A DNA stretch of 64,000 bases from Spirochaetota bacterium (GTDB taxonomy: Bacteria > Spirochaetota > UBA4802 > UBA5550). Of the stretch, positions 51,354 through 60,847 are shown in pieces (the first letter of the stretch is position 1; each line of letters starts with the position of its first letter). The DNA is taken from contig JAFGBT010000034.1 in assembly GCA_016933025.1 (NCBI GenBank), positions 104,122 through 168,121 on the forward strand, written 5' to 3'. Made by a program: the position numbers and the translations under genes. The notes under the pieces were generated by a model. It had not been told where the DNA came from. It saw only the letters and a list, made by a program, of their open reading frames with translations, and made no database searches.

Positions 51354-53088
51354 GAGCGAAACAGGAGTTTTTCAGGTACTGCTGGTTTTGGTACCTGTTG
51401 GGGTTAAGGGTGACGCTGTTTTTGTATCTGGCGCTGATGACATTCAGGTTTTTACCAAGCTTTACGATGTAGATGCCGGGAACAAAACGGACCTTGCGGC
51501 TTTTTTGTTTCCAGCGGACGACCTTCCTCTTTTTCTTCTTCGAATAAACCCGTGTTTTTTTCCAGTACGTGTTCTTTGCGTTTTTGAAAGACCTGACCAG
51601 CTTTTTGAGCGTTTCGGCGTCGGGGGCGAGCGCTGTTTCAATCGCCTTCTCAAGGCTCTGATTTTGCTCGACCGGAAAGATGATGCTGCGGCTCAGCGGC
51701 GCCCTCTTGACGACGCCCGCGGCTGCCGCTGTCTTGGCCGGCTTAATTTTCATAGGCTTTGATTTGCCTGCTTTGTTTTCGACGGCAGTCATGTTGAGTT
51801 CGTTGCGGTAGCGCTCGTGCATCTTGGCGAATATCGGCGCGCGGAGAAGGTATTTTCTCGCCAGGGAGTAGTGTTTGCGGGCCAGCCTGTTCTTTTTCTG
51901 GCGCTTGTATTTTGCGGCGAGATTGAAATGCCTGGACGAATTGACCAGGTTCTTTTTCATCTTGCTGAAAAAATAGGTGTACTCGCCGAACCGCGAACCG
52001 GAATATTTCCTCTCCATTTCCCTGATGACCCTGACCGCCTTATTCGAGTCGACTGCCTGTATGTAGTAGATGGCCAGACGGGCGAGCTTCAGGAGCTCAA
52101 TACGATCGGGCGATGGGGCGCCTGCCTTCTGCACGTACATCCCGGATATATCGATGGCGAACACTTCTTTTACGGTCTCGATGAGCGCGGTGTACTGGGA
52201 CTCCACGATTTTATTTATGTATTCCGGGTCCTTCAGGTTCTTCTCCTCTTCGGGATTGGATATGAACCCTGATTCGTAAATTACCGACATCGGGAAATCA
52301 ATAAAATAGCTGAACCGGGTGTCTCCCACGGCGCCAAATTGCCAGCTGTTCGGCTTCAGACCTTTAGCAACCAGCATCTTGTTCAGTCTCAACGCATAGC
52401 TTCGGGAGAATCCGCTGGCGTCCACCTTGTTGTAGAGCGTGAGAAAACCGTCATAGGTGTCACGAATGAATTGCAGTACCTTCCGGCCTTTTCCGTTACG
52501 GGTTACGTGAATACCCGGCAGATTTACCCGGCCGTCCGCCTTGTAGAGGACCGATATGTTGTTGAGGTGCTCGGATATTATGAGGAATGCTCCGGCCTTA
52601 TCGGCCAGCTCAACGGTAGTGGAGAAGGGGATATCTCTGTAGGAATCGCTCATTCCCCTGAGAACGGCCATGTAATCGTCGGTTGACCGGACCTCGATGA
52701 ATTTATTTTTATTGAGAAGCTTGTACATCTTTCTTGAGATGAGTATCGAATAATATTCCTCGGGGAGGCCCGTGCAGCTCGACCGCCTGGTTGCGTCGCC
52801 GCCCTGCCATCTCCCGTCCGGGAGCTTCCCGTGCGCCGGATCGAAGAATATAACCAGCCGGTTTCCCTTCTGGAGGTTTTCAAGGAGATTGCCGTACGTT
52901 TGATCGATGCGGTTTACGATGTCCGTGATTTTCTCACGGCTTGCCATGTTTTTTTCGTAGTTGAAAATCCTTTCTATGGACTGCGGCTGAGGATTTTTGA
53001 ATTGATTATCAGGAGCGGAATAGGAGGCGGATGCTCCGGTGATTATCAGGATCGTAACACATGAAATTATGCGGAAGAATGATGCCAT
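51328..53088 (-). CDS. N-acetylmuramoyl-L-alanine amidase
   Basis: A 586-residue secreted protein. The ATG at 53088 begins a good signal peptide (MASFFRIISCVTILIITGASASYS); the open frame runs further up to 53157 without a signal. Residues ~85-320 form an amidase_3 domain with the Zn ligands in FFDPAHGK, the Glu of GLPEEYYSI and ISEHLNN, and the catalytic Glu in VIYESGFISNPEE. The rest (~330-586) is Lys/Arg-rich, with long helices and low-complexity stretches (KKKKRKVVRWKQKSRK) that could bind the cell wall or DNA-like polyanions. It would cut the amide bond between MurNAc and the peptide. It ends under the start of the radical-SAM gene. Confidence 0.85.
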   Translation of the reverse strand: MASFFRIISCVTILIITGASASYSAPDNQFKNPQPQSIERIFNYEKNMASREKITDIVNRIDQTYGNLLENLQKGNRLVIFFDPAHGKLPDGRWQGGDATRRSSCTGLPEEYYSILISRKMYKLLNKNKFIEVRSTDDYMAVLRGMSDSYRDIPFSTTVELADKAGAFLIISEHLNNISVLYKADGRVNLPGIHVTRNGKGRKVLQFIRDTYDGFLTLYNKVDASGFSRSYALRLNKMLVAKGLKPNSWQFGAVGDTRFSYFIDFPMSVIYESGFISNPEEEKNLKDPEYINKIVESQYTALIETVKEVFAIDISGMYVQKAGAPSPDRIELLKLARLAIYYIQAVDSNKAVRVIREMERKYSGSRFGEYTYFFSKMKKNLVNSSRHFNLAAKYKRQKKNRLARKHYSLARKYLLRAPIFAKMHERYRNELNMTAVENKAGKSKPMKIKPAKTAAAAGVVKRAPLSRSIIFPVEQNQSLEKAIETALAPDAETLKKLVRSFKNAKNTYWKKTRVYSKKKKRKVVRWKQKSRKVRFVPGIYIVKLGKNLNVISARYKNSVTLNPNRYQNQQYLKNSCFAHDKKERTL

Positions 53089-53326
53089 TAGTAATTCTCT
53101 GGAACTTGTAATTTTTGGCGCAAATGCTATAGAGCCATATAATACAAAAAAAAGCAACAGATTTTCAATAATTGTTCATGAAATAATGAGTCCTATTAAT
53201 TATATCGAATTATTTAAAGAAAATATTTGAGTATTATTTGATTAAAATGAAAAAATTATGGCTTGTGCTTAAAATGATTATGCTATAGAGTAGCATCAGG
53301 CGGAACAGACTGCGGAGCGTGAAACT

Positions 53327-53884
53327 ATGAACAATCCCTACATTAAATACGAGAAATTATCGAACGAGATAAAGGACGCAATCAAAGAGTATCATAAGTC
53401 GCTATCGGCGGTTAAAAGCGATGCATCGTTCGACGAATCGATTGCGGAATGGTTTGCGCAAAAATTTGATGAATGGCTGATGGCGAAATACAGCCAGCCG
53501 GGCCAGGTCAGCAGGAGAAAGCATTTCAGGCTTGAAGTGGAGGTCCCCATAAGGATAATCGACACCCTTATAGAGTCATCCAGCGACGATAAGCATGCCA
53601 TGGAATTCGTCGGAAAAATCGTGAATATCAGCCGCGGCGGCCTGTATTTTATGTATGCCAAACCGATCGAAGTCTCTTCGATCATCAAGGTTATGATCGA
53701 TTTTTCCGAGAAAGATCGGGAACTCGGCGGCGTAGAGGCGCTGGCGATGGTCATCAGGTCTGACCGGTTAGACGACAATAGTTACGGGATCGGCATCATG
53801 TTCAGCAGTATTTACGGAGACAGCAAGGAGAAGCTCGATCTTTTCATACTGAAAAATCTATCCTACTATATCTATTCGGAATAG
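53327..53884 (+). CDS. PilZ domain protein (c-di-GMP receptor)
   Basis: A 185-residue soluble protein. The N-terminal ~60 residues are helical. A PilZ domain follows (~62-180) with RRKHFR, and NISRGGLYFMYAKPI supplies the D/N-x-S-x-x-G motif. Both conserved motifs fit c-di-GMP binding. GAGCGTGAAACT precedes the ATG, a weak ribosome site. The gene is divergent from the amidase and convergent with the TPR/lipoprotein operon. It connects with the GGDEF protein at 3150-5300 only by shared messenger, not by position. Confidence 0.88.
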   Translation: MNNPYIKYEKLSNEIKDAIKEYHKSLSAVKSDASFDESIAEWFAQKFDEWLMAKYSQPGQVSRRKHFRLEVEVPIRIIDTLIESSSDDKHAMEFVGKIVNISRGGLYFMYAKPIEVSSIIKVMIDFSEKDRELGGVEALAMVIRSDRLDDNSYGIGIMFSSIYGDSKEKLDLFILKNLSYYIYSE

Positions 53885-53910
53885 CCGATATCCCGGCTTC
53901 CCGTATTGGC

Positions 53911-54372
53911 TCACCGTTCAGATGAAATGTTTTTCAGGTAGTTCTTCATATGCGATTTCTTAATGTCGAAGTAGTAGACCTCATAGCGCTTGTGCTCGAT
54001 GTCCTGCCGCTCCAGCTTTGCGTTGTTTCGCACCAGGTCGAGAATGCCGGCGCGGGTGTTCCTGTCAAATGATACGTCGTCGGCGGCAAGGCTTCGTTCA
54101 AGCGACACAAGCGCCCGTTTTCTGGCCTTCGCCCTGATCAGGTCAATATCAGGCGATCCGGATTCTTTCAGCGTGACAATCACCACCCGGTAGAGGTTGT
54201 CTGAAAGGAATCCCTCGGATAGGTATTTCTTATCGATATCGATCTCATTCAGGGAAAGGTCTCCGCCGCCTGCCGGGACGTCGGCTTTCCTGCTCTCCTT
54301 TGAACAGAAGAGCGAGAAGGCCGTCAGCAACGAAATAAGCGGGATTGCGCACAAGGCGTGTTTTTTTAACAT
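53911..54372 (-). CDS. Small lipoprotein, paralogue of the next gene upstream
   Basis: A 153-residue predicted lipoprotein (signal with lipobox SLFC, Cys ~23). It shares the segment EGFLSDNLYRVVIVT with the neighbouring NGFISDNCYQAILEI and has the same layout: a SDN-Y strand, a long charged helix and a final Y-Y-x-x-K strand-helix. No known family is recognised. It is the last gene of a four-gene transcript (57977 down to 53911) with three bases between it and the preceding gene. The function is open; a role tied to the TPR scaffold is inferred from the operon only. Confidence 0.7.
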   Translation of the reverse strand: MLKKHALCAIPLISLLTAFSLFCSKESRKADVPAGGGDLSLNEIDIDKKYLSEGFLSDNLYRVVIVTLKESGSPDIDLIRAKARKRALVSLERSLAADDVSFDRNTRAGILDLVRNNAKLERQDIEHKRYEVYYFDIKKSHMKNYLKNISSER

Positions 54373-54375
54373 GGC

Positions 54376-54885
54376 TCATCTCCTGGATGTCGTGGAGTCT
54401 GTGCTGGCGCTCGCGCCGTCGGGATTGATGATCGCTTCCAGCTTCTTCTTCAATCCTGTCTTGAATATGCGGTATCCTATGATCATCGAATGCTTTTCAT
54501 TGTAATAAACAAACGCTATTCGCCCGCCGCCGGCGAGCTTCTCTGTTTTTGACTCAAGGACGCTTATTTCTTCCTGCGTGAGGCTCCCTCTGGGGCCCTG
54601 GCCGGCGGCTGAGCGTGCTTCAAGGCAATACTGCGCGAGGTTTTTAGCCGTCAGATCCCTGAGGTCGGCGTTCTTTCCCTTTACGTACGAGCTTTCACGT
54701 CCCTCAACCAGACCCATCGCGTCTTCATCCGGTTCAATTTCCAGAATTGCCTGATAGCAGTTGTCGGAGATGAACCCGTTGGTCCTGATTTCAAGGCTGT
54801 TCTTCACGCCCGACGCGCACGCGAAAAGAGCGAGTGCGAACGGGAGCGCGGCTGTCATAATGTGTCGATATTTTCTGTTTTTCAT
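54376..54885 (-). CDS. Small lipoprotein, paralogue of the next gene downstream
   Basis: A 169-residue predicted lipoprotein (lipobox ALFAC, Cys ~23). The conserved NGFISDNCYQAILEIEPDE motif and the FVYYNEKHSMIIGYRIFKTGLKKKLEAI end match the neighbouring lipoprotein. A Ser/Thr-rich tail closes it. No family name applies. It starts 14 bases after the large TPR gene, and the lipoprotein that follows lies 3 bases on, which is strong operon spacing. Confidence 0.7.
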   Translation of the reverse strand: MKNRKYRHIMTAALPFALALFACASGVKNSLEIRTNGFISDNCYQAILEIEPDEDAMGLVEGRESSYVKGKNADLRDLTAKNLAQYCLEARSAAGQGPRGSLTQEEISVLESKTEKLAGGGRIAFVYYNEKHSMIIGYRIFKTGLKKKLEAIINPDGASASTDSTTSRR

Positions 54886-54899
54886 GGCCGATCCTGATT

Positions 54900-57260
54900 T
54901 CAGCTTTTTTTGAGCGCGTCTATGATGCTCCGTATATCCTGGGCGCGCGGGTGCCCTGGTTTGATAGAAAGCAGTTTTTCAAAATGATATAACGCTTTTT
55001 CTTTATTTTTGATTTTTCGGTAGTAGAGCATACCGAGCTCCTCATGGGCGTCGTAGAGCGACTTGTCGATTGCCAGGGCTTTTTCGAAGGACTGGGCGGC
55101 CTCCTGATAATTGCCGGTGTCACGATACGATATGCCGAGGAAGAAATGCGTCTGGCCGTCGAGCGGCTTGATCTTCAGTGCCGTGCGGTATTCCTCGATC
55201 GCTTTGGGAAACTGTTTAGATTCGCGGTACGCATTGGCGAGGTTGTGGTGGGCCGTGAATGAATCCGGGTTCTGATCGACGGCCTTGCGGTACAGATCAA
55301 TGGCCTTATCGTACTGCTTTTTATCGGAATAGAGCTTGCCCAGGTTGACGAATGCCTTGGTATCTTTCGGGTTGATATCAATGGCCCGGTTGTACGATTC
55401 GATCGCCTTCTCCTCATTTTTCATCGCGTCGTATGATTTACCCATTTCGTAATAGGGGGCGTGGTCGTTTTTCCTGATCTCCGACGCCCGTGAGTACATA
55501 TCGACCGAGCGGGAGTAGTTTTCCCGTAGATAATAGACGAGGCCCAGGTTGAAAAATGCCTGGTAATACTCCGGATCCAGCTCAATAGTCTTCTCGTAGT
55601 GGCGGACCGCGCTCGCATAGTCCTTCATTTCATGATACGTTTCGCCGAGCTTGAAATTGGTGTCGGGGTTATCGGGACGTCGGTCGTAGTCTTTCAGGAA
55701 GTAGTCAAGGGCGTTTCGGTAGTCCTTGCTGTCGAAATAGACGCACCCGAGATTATAATAGGCCCGATCGAGCGTCGGGTCCTGCGATATGGATGTCTTG
55801 AAGTCGCTTATAGAGCGCGCTCTTTCATGGAGCTGTACGTACGAAAGCCCGCGGGAATAATACGCCTTGGGGAATGTGTGCCGTATCTGCACCGCCTTGC
55901 CGAACGCGTTAGCGGCCGGACGGTATTTTTTCTGGATGTAGTAGACCAGCCCGAGATGGTACCATGCGTCCGCGTGCCCGGGATTGGCGGCCACCGCCTT
56001 TTCGAAGGCCCGGGCGGCAGGATCGTACATTTTCTTATTGTAATATATCCGACCGAGCCAGTACCAGGAATGATCGTCACGGGGATCGGCCTCTACCGCT
56101 TTACGGTAGGCCTCGACCGCGCCGTCGTAATCCTTGTCTCTGCGCCGCTGGTCTCCAAGCTCCCGCCATTTTTTGGCGGCCTCCGCAAGCCCGCTCTCTC
56201 CACCGGCAGGCTTTCGTCCCGCTCCGCCGCCGGAAATGGTGCCAGACTCGCCGGCGTCTTCGAGCCTGTCGGCCAGGCGCTCGTCGGGTCCGACTACCTT
56301 CGCGGGAGCCCTGTCTCCTTCAAGCATTCGCAGGGCGTTTTGGTATTTCCGCCTAAGGTTTTTGTCTCTGCTGTTGTATTCGAGGGCATCGCGATAGCGG
56401 TTCGCGGCTTCGCCCCAGTCTCCCTTCCTCGCGTGAATATCGCCCAGCCGCTCGGCGGCCAGTGCGTCGGAGGGGTCTATTGAAAGAGCTTTTCTGAATG
56501 ACGCGATTGCGCCATCTGTTTTTCCGAGCTTCAGCAGGGCCTCGGCGCGGCCCCGGTGATATTTCGATTTTTTCGGGTTTAAGCCGATTGCCGTATCGTA
56601 ATTCTTCAGCGCTTTATCATACTTCTTCGCCTGGAAATAGAGGTTGCCGAGGTTGTAATAGCCCTCCGGGTCGTCGGGATTCGCCCGGATTCCCTTTTTG
56701 AGGACCGCTATGGCCCCATCGAGGTCTCCTCTCCTGAATTTTTGGCGCGCGATGTTCCGATAGCTCTCCTGGTCCTTCGGTGCCACCGTTCGGGCGCGTC
56801 GGTATTCATCCAGCGCCTTCCGGAATTTTTCCTGGTCGTCGTATACGTTGCCGAGGCGGTTGTAGGCGGAAGGGTGGGCCGGCCGGTGTTTTTTCGCCAG
56901 GTTGAAGGTCTCGATGGCGCGGTCATAATCTCCCTTGAGGGCGTACGCGTGGCCGAGCTCGTTAAGGGCGTCATAATTATACGGGTCGTATTTGAGCGCG
57001 CGGCGGTAATAATTGATCGCGCGGTCATACTCCTTCATGGACTTGTAGATGTTCCCTATCTGGATGAGCGCGTTCACGTCCGAGGGGTTGGCCTCGAGCA
57101 GAAGCTCGTATGCCTCGATCTGCCTGAGGCGGCGGTCCTCGATCGCGTCTGACGGGCGTTTTGTCAGCAGGGACACCACCAGTATGCCGGCACCGATGAC
57201 CAGGAGTATCAAAATCGCCCCGATGATAATATATTTCCGGTTGTTGTTGTAATACTTCAT
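54900..57260 (-). CDS. Large membrane-anchored TPR protein (about 19 repeats)
   Basis: A 786-residue protein with an N-terminal membrane helix (~12-33). It carries two TPR arrays, about seven repeats at ~50-300 and about twelve at ~360-780, separated by a Gly/Ala-rich linker (~310-355). Nearly all repeats keep the consensus A/G-Y-x-N-L-G and YDRAI-type helices. The TPR part lies outside the cytoplasm by topology. Long solenoids of this sort scaffold multi-protein complexes. The operon partners are a smaller TPR protein and two lipoproteins. The length and regularity suggest internal duplication. It starts ten bases after the previous gene. Confidence 0.85.
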   Translation of the reverse strand: MKYYNNNRKYIIIGAILILLVIGAGILVVSLLTKRPSDAIEDRRLRQIEAYELLLEANPSDVNALIQIGNIYKSMKEYDRAINYYRRALKYDPYNYDALNELGHAYALKGDYDRAIETFNLAKKHRPAHPSAYNRLGNVYDDQEKFRKALDEYRRARTVAPKDQESYRNIARQKFRRGDLDGAIAVLKKGIRANPDDPEGYYNLGNLYFQAKKYDKALKNYDTAIGLNPKKSKYHRGRAEALLKLGKTDGAIASFRKALSIDPSDALAAERLGDIHARKGDWGEAANRYRDALEYNSRDKNLRRKYQNALRMLEGDRAPAKVVGPDERLADRLEDAGESGTISGGGAGRKPAGGESGLAEAAKKWRELGDQRRRDKDYDGAVEAYRKAVEADPRDDHSWYWLGRIYYNKKMYDPAARAFEKAVAANPGHADAWYHLGLVYYIQKKYRPAANAFGKAVQIRHTFPKAYYSRGLSYVQLHERARSISDFKTSISQDPTLDRAYYNLGCVYFDSKDYRNALDYFLKDYDRRPDNPDTNFKLGETYHEMKDYASAVRHYEKTIELDPEYYQAFFNLGLVYYLRENYSRSVDMYSRASEIRKNDHAPYYEMGKSYDAMKNEEKAIESYNRAIDINPKDTKAFVNLGKLYSDKKQYDKAIDLYRKAVDQNPDSFTAHHNLANAYRESKQFPKAIEEYRTALKIKPLDGQTHFFLGISYRDTGNYQEAAQSFEKALAIDKSLYDAHEELGMLYYRKIKNKEKALYHFEKLLSIKPGHPRAQDIRSIIDALKKS

Positions 57261-57269
57261 GGCAGCCTC

Positions 57270-57977
57270 TTACAGGTCATCATCCTGGTAAATATCTTCA
57301 AGTTTCCGCTTTGTTTTTTTGGACTCATGCCCCTCTTCCTTATCCGTGCTTGTATGAATGGTCTTGTCAATGGTGGCACCGCCGAGCAGAAGGGCCTCCT
57401 CGATGGAGATGTCGCTGCCGGGCGGGGGTAAGACGAAGTTCGGGTCCCGCAGCAATTCGATCGCGCGCTTGATCTTGTCATACTGCGGATCATCCTCCGC
57501 GATTCGAATATAGGTCTCCCAGTTTTCTATGGTATTGTTCTTGTCCCGCAGCAGAACCAGGTATGCGAGTCCGATGTGATAGTATGCGAATTTAAGCTTG
57601 TCGTCGACCTCGATTGCTTTCTTGAAGTAGTCAACCGACAGCTCGCCATTTTTCTTGTAATAGTAGATCTGGCCCATCCGGAAGTAGTTCTCGCCGACAT
57701 CCGGCCTGAGTTCGACGCTCTTCCGGTAGAGATCCAGGGCGCCGTCGTATTTTCTGTTGATCAGGAAAATGTCGCCAAGATATGAATAGGCCAGGGCATT
57801 CTCGGGGTTGCTGTCGATTATCTGTTGGAGCAGGGATTCCGCAAGGTCGAATTTCTTCTGGAAGAAGTAGGCGGTAGCCTTCTGAAAGAGTCTGTCCTTC
57901 CCGTTGTCCTGGGCGCCGGCCCCGACGGGTGATAGCAATAAAACGGCAGGAAGGAGAAATATCAACGCATGTTTCAT
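57270..57977 (-). CDS. Secreted TPR protein
   Basis: A 235-residue protein with a signal peptide (MKHALIFLLPAVLLLSPVGAGAQ) and four to five TPR repeats (KATAYFFQKKFDLAESLL, AYSYLGDIFLINRKYDGAL, NYFRMGQIYYYKKNGELSVDYFKKAI, FAYYHIGLAYLVLL). A charged tail ends the protein. First gene of the operon with the large TPR protein and two lipoproteins. It probably acts in the periplasm as a partner scaffold. Confidence 0.8.
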   Translation of the reverse strand: MKHALIFLLPAVLLLSPVGAGAQDNGKDRLFQKATAYFFQKKFDLAESLLQQIIDSNPENALAYSYLGDIFLINRKYDGALDLYRKSVELRPDVGENYFRMGQIYYYKKNGELSVDYFKKAIEVDDKLKFAYYHIGLAYLVLLRDKNNTIENWETYIRIAEDDPQYDKIKRAIELLRDPNFVLPPPGSDISIEEALLLGGATIDKTIHTSTDKEEGHESKKTKRKLEDIYQDDDL

Positions 57978-58151
57978 TATTAAACAGACCGCCGATAGTT
58001 ATCGCCTCGGGAGTGGAGCCGGGAATGATATAAATCCTGAAAAATCCAAGACGCTACCTCCATGTATCATTAGACATCTTTCAGGCTTAAATGCACCTGT
58101 TTTTTTTATTTTTTTCAAGAATATTGCTTTTACGGTGATCATACCGGCCAA

Positions 58152-58610
58152 TCAGTTTGTTCCGCGATTATCGATAAGTATCATCGTTATGCCCGATTCG
58201 CGTATCATCTCCTGCGCGAGTGGATCGTTGTACGGCTCCCTGCAGATGATTTTGGCGATGCCGGCGTTTATCAGCATCTTTGTGCAGATCGAGCAGGGCT
58301 GATGCGTGACGTATATGGTCGAATTGTTAATCGATACGCCGTGGTACGCCGCCTGTATGATTGCGTTTTGCTCGGCATGGAGCCCCCGGCATAGCTCATG
58401 GCGTTCGCCCGAAGGAACATTAAATTTCGTCCTCAGGCAGGTCTCTTCGGTGCAGTGCGAGATATTGGAGGGCGCCCCGTTATAGCCGGTCGTCAGTATT
58501 CTTTTGTCCTTGACGATGATTGCTCCCACGCTTCGCCTGATGCAGGTGGACCTGGTCGCGACATCCTCGGCTATTTTCATGAAATAATCATCCCAGCTCG
58601 GTCGTGCCAT
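58152..58610 (-). CDS. Deoxycytidylate (dCMP) deaminase, ComE-type
   Basis: A 152-residue zinc enzyme that converts dCMP to dUMP for thymidylate synthesis. The Zn site is [11 protein letters not shown] and [13 protein letters not shown], with [21 protein letters not shown] typical of the family. Its start ([21 protein letters not shown]) is that of ComEB/dCMP deaminases. It overlaps the previous gene by one base and is the second gene of a short operon. Confidence 0.93.
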   Translation of the reverse strand: MARPSWDDYFMKIAEDVATRSTCIRRSVGAIIVKDKRILTTGYNGAPSNISHCTEETCLRTKFNVPSGERHELCRGLHAEQNAIIQAAYHGVSINNSTIYVTHQPCSICTKMLINAGIAKIICREPYNDPLAQEMIRESGITMILIDNRGTN

Positions 58611-59230
58611 CAGCGTTCCACCTCATATTTGAAATTGAGCGATGTTGATACAGGACGGTCCACGTGTATCCGGATCTCCGCCTGAAGGGGTATGTGCGGT
58701 TTTTCGAATTGGATCAGGGAGCGCTTCGGTGATGCCACGGTCTCGGGATGGCCGTCGGCAAAGACCTGTAATTCGTATCTGTCGAGGACCGCGTTTTGCG
58801 TATCGGTCTCGCCCGCTTTCAGGGAGAGCGACGCGATGTTTCGGCCTACGGGCTTTTGGGCCACCAGGGTGCCGCCGTGCGTGATGACGAGATCGGCCAT
58901 GCCGCCGGTGAACCGGATGGTGCTCGAACCGCCGTCCGCTGTCCTGGTTGAGAGGGAAAAGATGTAATCGCGCGATTCCCTCTCCCGCGCGATGGAAAAC
59001 CTGAAATTCATCTTACCGTAGTTGAAAGAGGTCGACTGGTATTCTTCGCCCGGTTTTCTGCTGGAGAAGAAGATGTAGAGAACGACGATCAGCGCCAGGT
59101 TTACCACGAAAAGGCCGGTCGAGAACCTTTTTCTTTTCGCGGTGCGTTCGAGGCTCTCCTGCGACCTGAATCGCCGGATGGTCCGCTCGGCAGGAGTTTC
59201 GTATTCCGGTTGTTGTCCACGTACTGGCAT
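58610..59230 (-). CDS. Single-span membrane protein, unknown family
   Basis: A 206-residue protein with a charged cytoplasmic N-terminus (~1-33), one membrane helix (~36-55) and a beta-rich periplasmic domain (~65-206). That domain carries a conserved-looking [20 protein letters not shown] and an ending LNFKYEVE. Family not recognised. It overlaps the dCMP deaminase start by one base, so the two are translationally coupled although their roles are unrelated on the face of it. Confidence 0.6.
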   Translation of the reverse strand: MPVRGQQPEYETPAERTIRRFRSQESLERTAKRKRFSTGLFVVNLALIVVLYIFFSSRKPGEEYQSTSFNYGKMNFRFSIARERESRDYIFSLSTRTADGGSSTIRFTGGMADLVITHGGTLVAQKPVGRNIASLSLKAGETDTQNAVLDRYELQVFADGHPETVASPKRSLIQFEKPHIPLQAEIRIHVDRPVSTSLNFKYEVER

Positions 59231-59249
59231 GTTTTGGCGGTCGGGTTTA

Positions 59250-59282
59250 AAATAAAAAACGTATGTAGTATCACTACATACG
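59250..59282 (-). terminator. Rho-independent terminator downstream of the 47-residue protein gene
   Basis: On the minus strand a ten-base perfect stem (CGTATGTAGT paired with ACTACATACG, loop of three) is followed by TTTTTTATTTT. It lies about 45 bases after the small gene's stop and 20 bases before the next minus-strand gene. Confidence 0.88.
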
Positions 59283-59327
59283 CTTCATGTTGATGTCAAC
59301 AATTTATTAGGGATTACCGGGGGCGCT

Positions 59328-59471
59328 TTATAACGACTTTTCCAGTTCCTGTATGCCTTTCATGATGATCTGGTACTCTTTCGAATCAATGTGAAAGGAG
59401 CCAAGATATCGTTTGAAATATTCAAGCTGTTCGCGTTTCCACCTGTTCATCTCGCTTTTCTTTGCTGCCAT
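59328..59471 (-). CDS. 47-residue small protein
   Basis: A short but well-supported gene: GGGAGGAG lies seven bases before the ATG, and a strong terminator follows. The product MAAKKSEMNRWKREQLEYFK continues with a helix to KEYQIIMKGIQELEKSL. It is a charged, fully helical, cytoplasmic peptide of unknown function. It has its own transcription unit between the fadA terminator and the membrane-protein operon, which argues for a real gene and not a leader. Confidence 0.75.
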   Translation of the reverse strand: MAAKKSEMNRWKREQLEYFKRYLGSFHIDSKEYQIIMKGIQELEKSL

Positions 59472-59552
59472 AACGCTCTCCTCCCATATGATACGTGTTA
59501 TTCATACTTTCGGTATCTGTGCTGCATGCCTTGAGCCAATTTATGCGGATAT

Positions 59553-59587
59553 AAAAAAAGGCGGCATTTTGCAATGCCGCCTTTTTT
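59553..59587. terminator. Terminator of the fadN-fadA operon
   Basis: GGCGGCATT and AATGCCGCC form a nine-base stem closed by TTGC, extended by six A and six T on the outer sides. The symmetric A/T runs make it bidirectional; it ends 18 bases before the fadA stop on the minus strand. Confidence 0.93.
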
Positions 59588-59605
59588 GGTCATATGTTAT
59601 CAGTG

Positions 59606-60820
59606 TTATTCGCAGATTTCGAAAAGGGCCGCGGCACCCATGCCGCCCCCAATACACATCGACTCTATGCCGTACTTGACGCCCTTTCTCCTCATGTTTG
59701 CGATGAGGGTGGCGGCCAGCTTGGAGCCGGTGCAGCCCAGCGGGTGGCCGAGAGCAATGGCGCCGCCGGATATATTGACGCGCCGATCCGGAGAATCCGA
59801 CGACCACAATTTCTTGTCGTCGATTCCGAGCTGCTGGGAGCAGTAAAGGGCCTGGGACGCAAAAGCCTCGTTCAGCTCAATGAGCAGGCTTTCGGTCTTG
59901 AGCTTGTTAAGGTCCCAGCCGACGAGCTTGAGCAGCTTGGGGATCGCGTACGCGGGGCCGACGCCCATCTCGTCCGCCCTGCAGCCGGCGGTGGTATAGG
60001 CTATCAGCTTCACCAGCGGCTTCAGGCCGTACTTTTGTACGGCGTCACCGCTCATTATGACTGAAGCGGCCGCCCCGTCGGTGGTCTGGGAGGAATTCCC
60101 CGCAGTGACCGACCCGGTGGTGGCGAAGGCCGGCCGCAGCTTTTTCAAGCCTTCCATCGTGGTGTCCCTGACGCCGTCATCAAAATCCTGTATAAAGGTT
60201 TCCCGCACGATGGTGCCGTCCGGTTTTTCCACGAACCGCTCGGCCGTGGTCGGGACGATTTCCGTGAAGTACTTGTTCTGTTGCGCGTCTTTGGCTTTCG
60301 CCTGTGAATGGAAGCCGAACTCGTCCTGCATCTCGCGGGTTATCTTGTACCTGTTCGCCACGTTTTCAGCCGTGATACCCATCGACATGTAGACGTGGGC
60401 GCATTCCTTGGACCAGTCGGGGTGGGGCCGCGGCAGGTTTCCGCCCATCGGCACGATCGACATCGACTCGAGCCCGCCGGCCATGCAGACCTCTGACCAT
60501 CCCGCCATGATCCGGAGCGCAGATAACGCTATTGATTCGAGCCCGGAAGAGCAGAACCTGTTGACCGTGGCGCCCGAAACCGAATCCGGGAACTTGGCCA
60601 TTTGTAGCGCCACCCTGCCGATATTGAGTCCCTGCTCGGCCTCGGGAAAGGCGCATCCCAGCATGAAGTCATCGACTGCTGCCTTGTCGAGTTTGATTTT
60701 GTCTATAGCGGCATTCATTGCTTGGACAATGAGGTTCTCAGGCCTTGTTTGAGAAAGAGCACCCTTGCCGCGCCGGCAGCCGGGCGTTCTTACCGCACTG
60801 ACTATATACGCATCTCTCAT
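59606..60820 (-). CDS. fadA: Acetyl-CoA acyltransferase (3-ketoacyl-CoA thiolase)
   Basis: A 404-residue thiolase for the last step of beta-oxidation. The nucleophile Cys is in NRFCSSGLE, the His in IALGHPLGCTG and the second Cys in MCIGGGMGAA. CAGGAGG lies five bases before the start. The gene follows fadN by 27 bases on the same strand. Members close to B. subtilis FadA pair with FadN-type proteins, and the order agrees. A clean terminator follows it. Confidence 0.95.
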   Translation of the reverse strand: MRDAYIVSAVRTPGCRRGKGALSQTRPENLIVQAMNAAIDKIKLDKAAVDDFMLGCAFPEAEQGLNIGRVALQMAKFPDSVSGATVNRFCSSGLESIALSALRIMAGWSEVCMAGGLESMSIVPMGGNLPRPHPDWSKECAHVYMSMGITAENVANRYKITREMQDEFGFHSQAKAKDAQQNKYFTEIVPTTAERFVEKPDGTIVRETFIQDFDDGVRDTTMEGLKKLRPAFATTGSVTAGNSSQTTDGAAASVIMSGDAVQKYGLKPLVKLIAYTTAGCRADEMGVGPAYAIPKLLKLVGWDLNKLKTESLLIELNEAFASQALYCSQQLGIDDKKLWSSDSPDRRVNISGGAIALGHPLGCTGSKLAATLIANMRRKGVKYGIESMCIGGGMGAAALFEICE

Positions 60821-60847
60821 ATTTTTCCTCCTGTATTCACATTTTAT

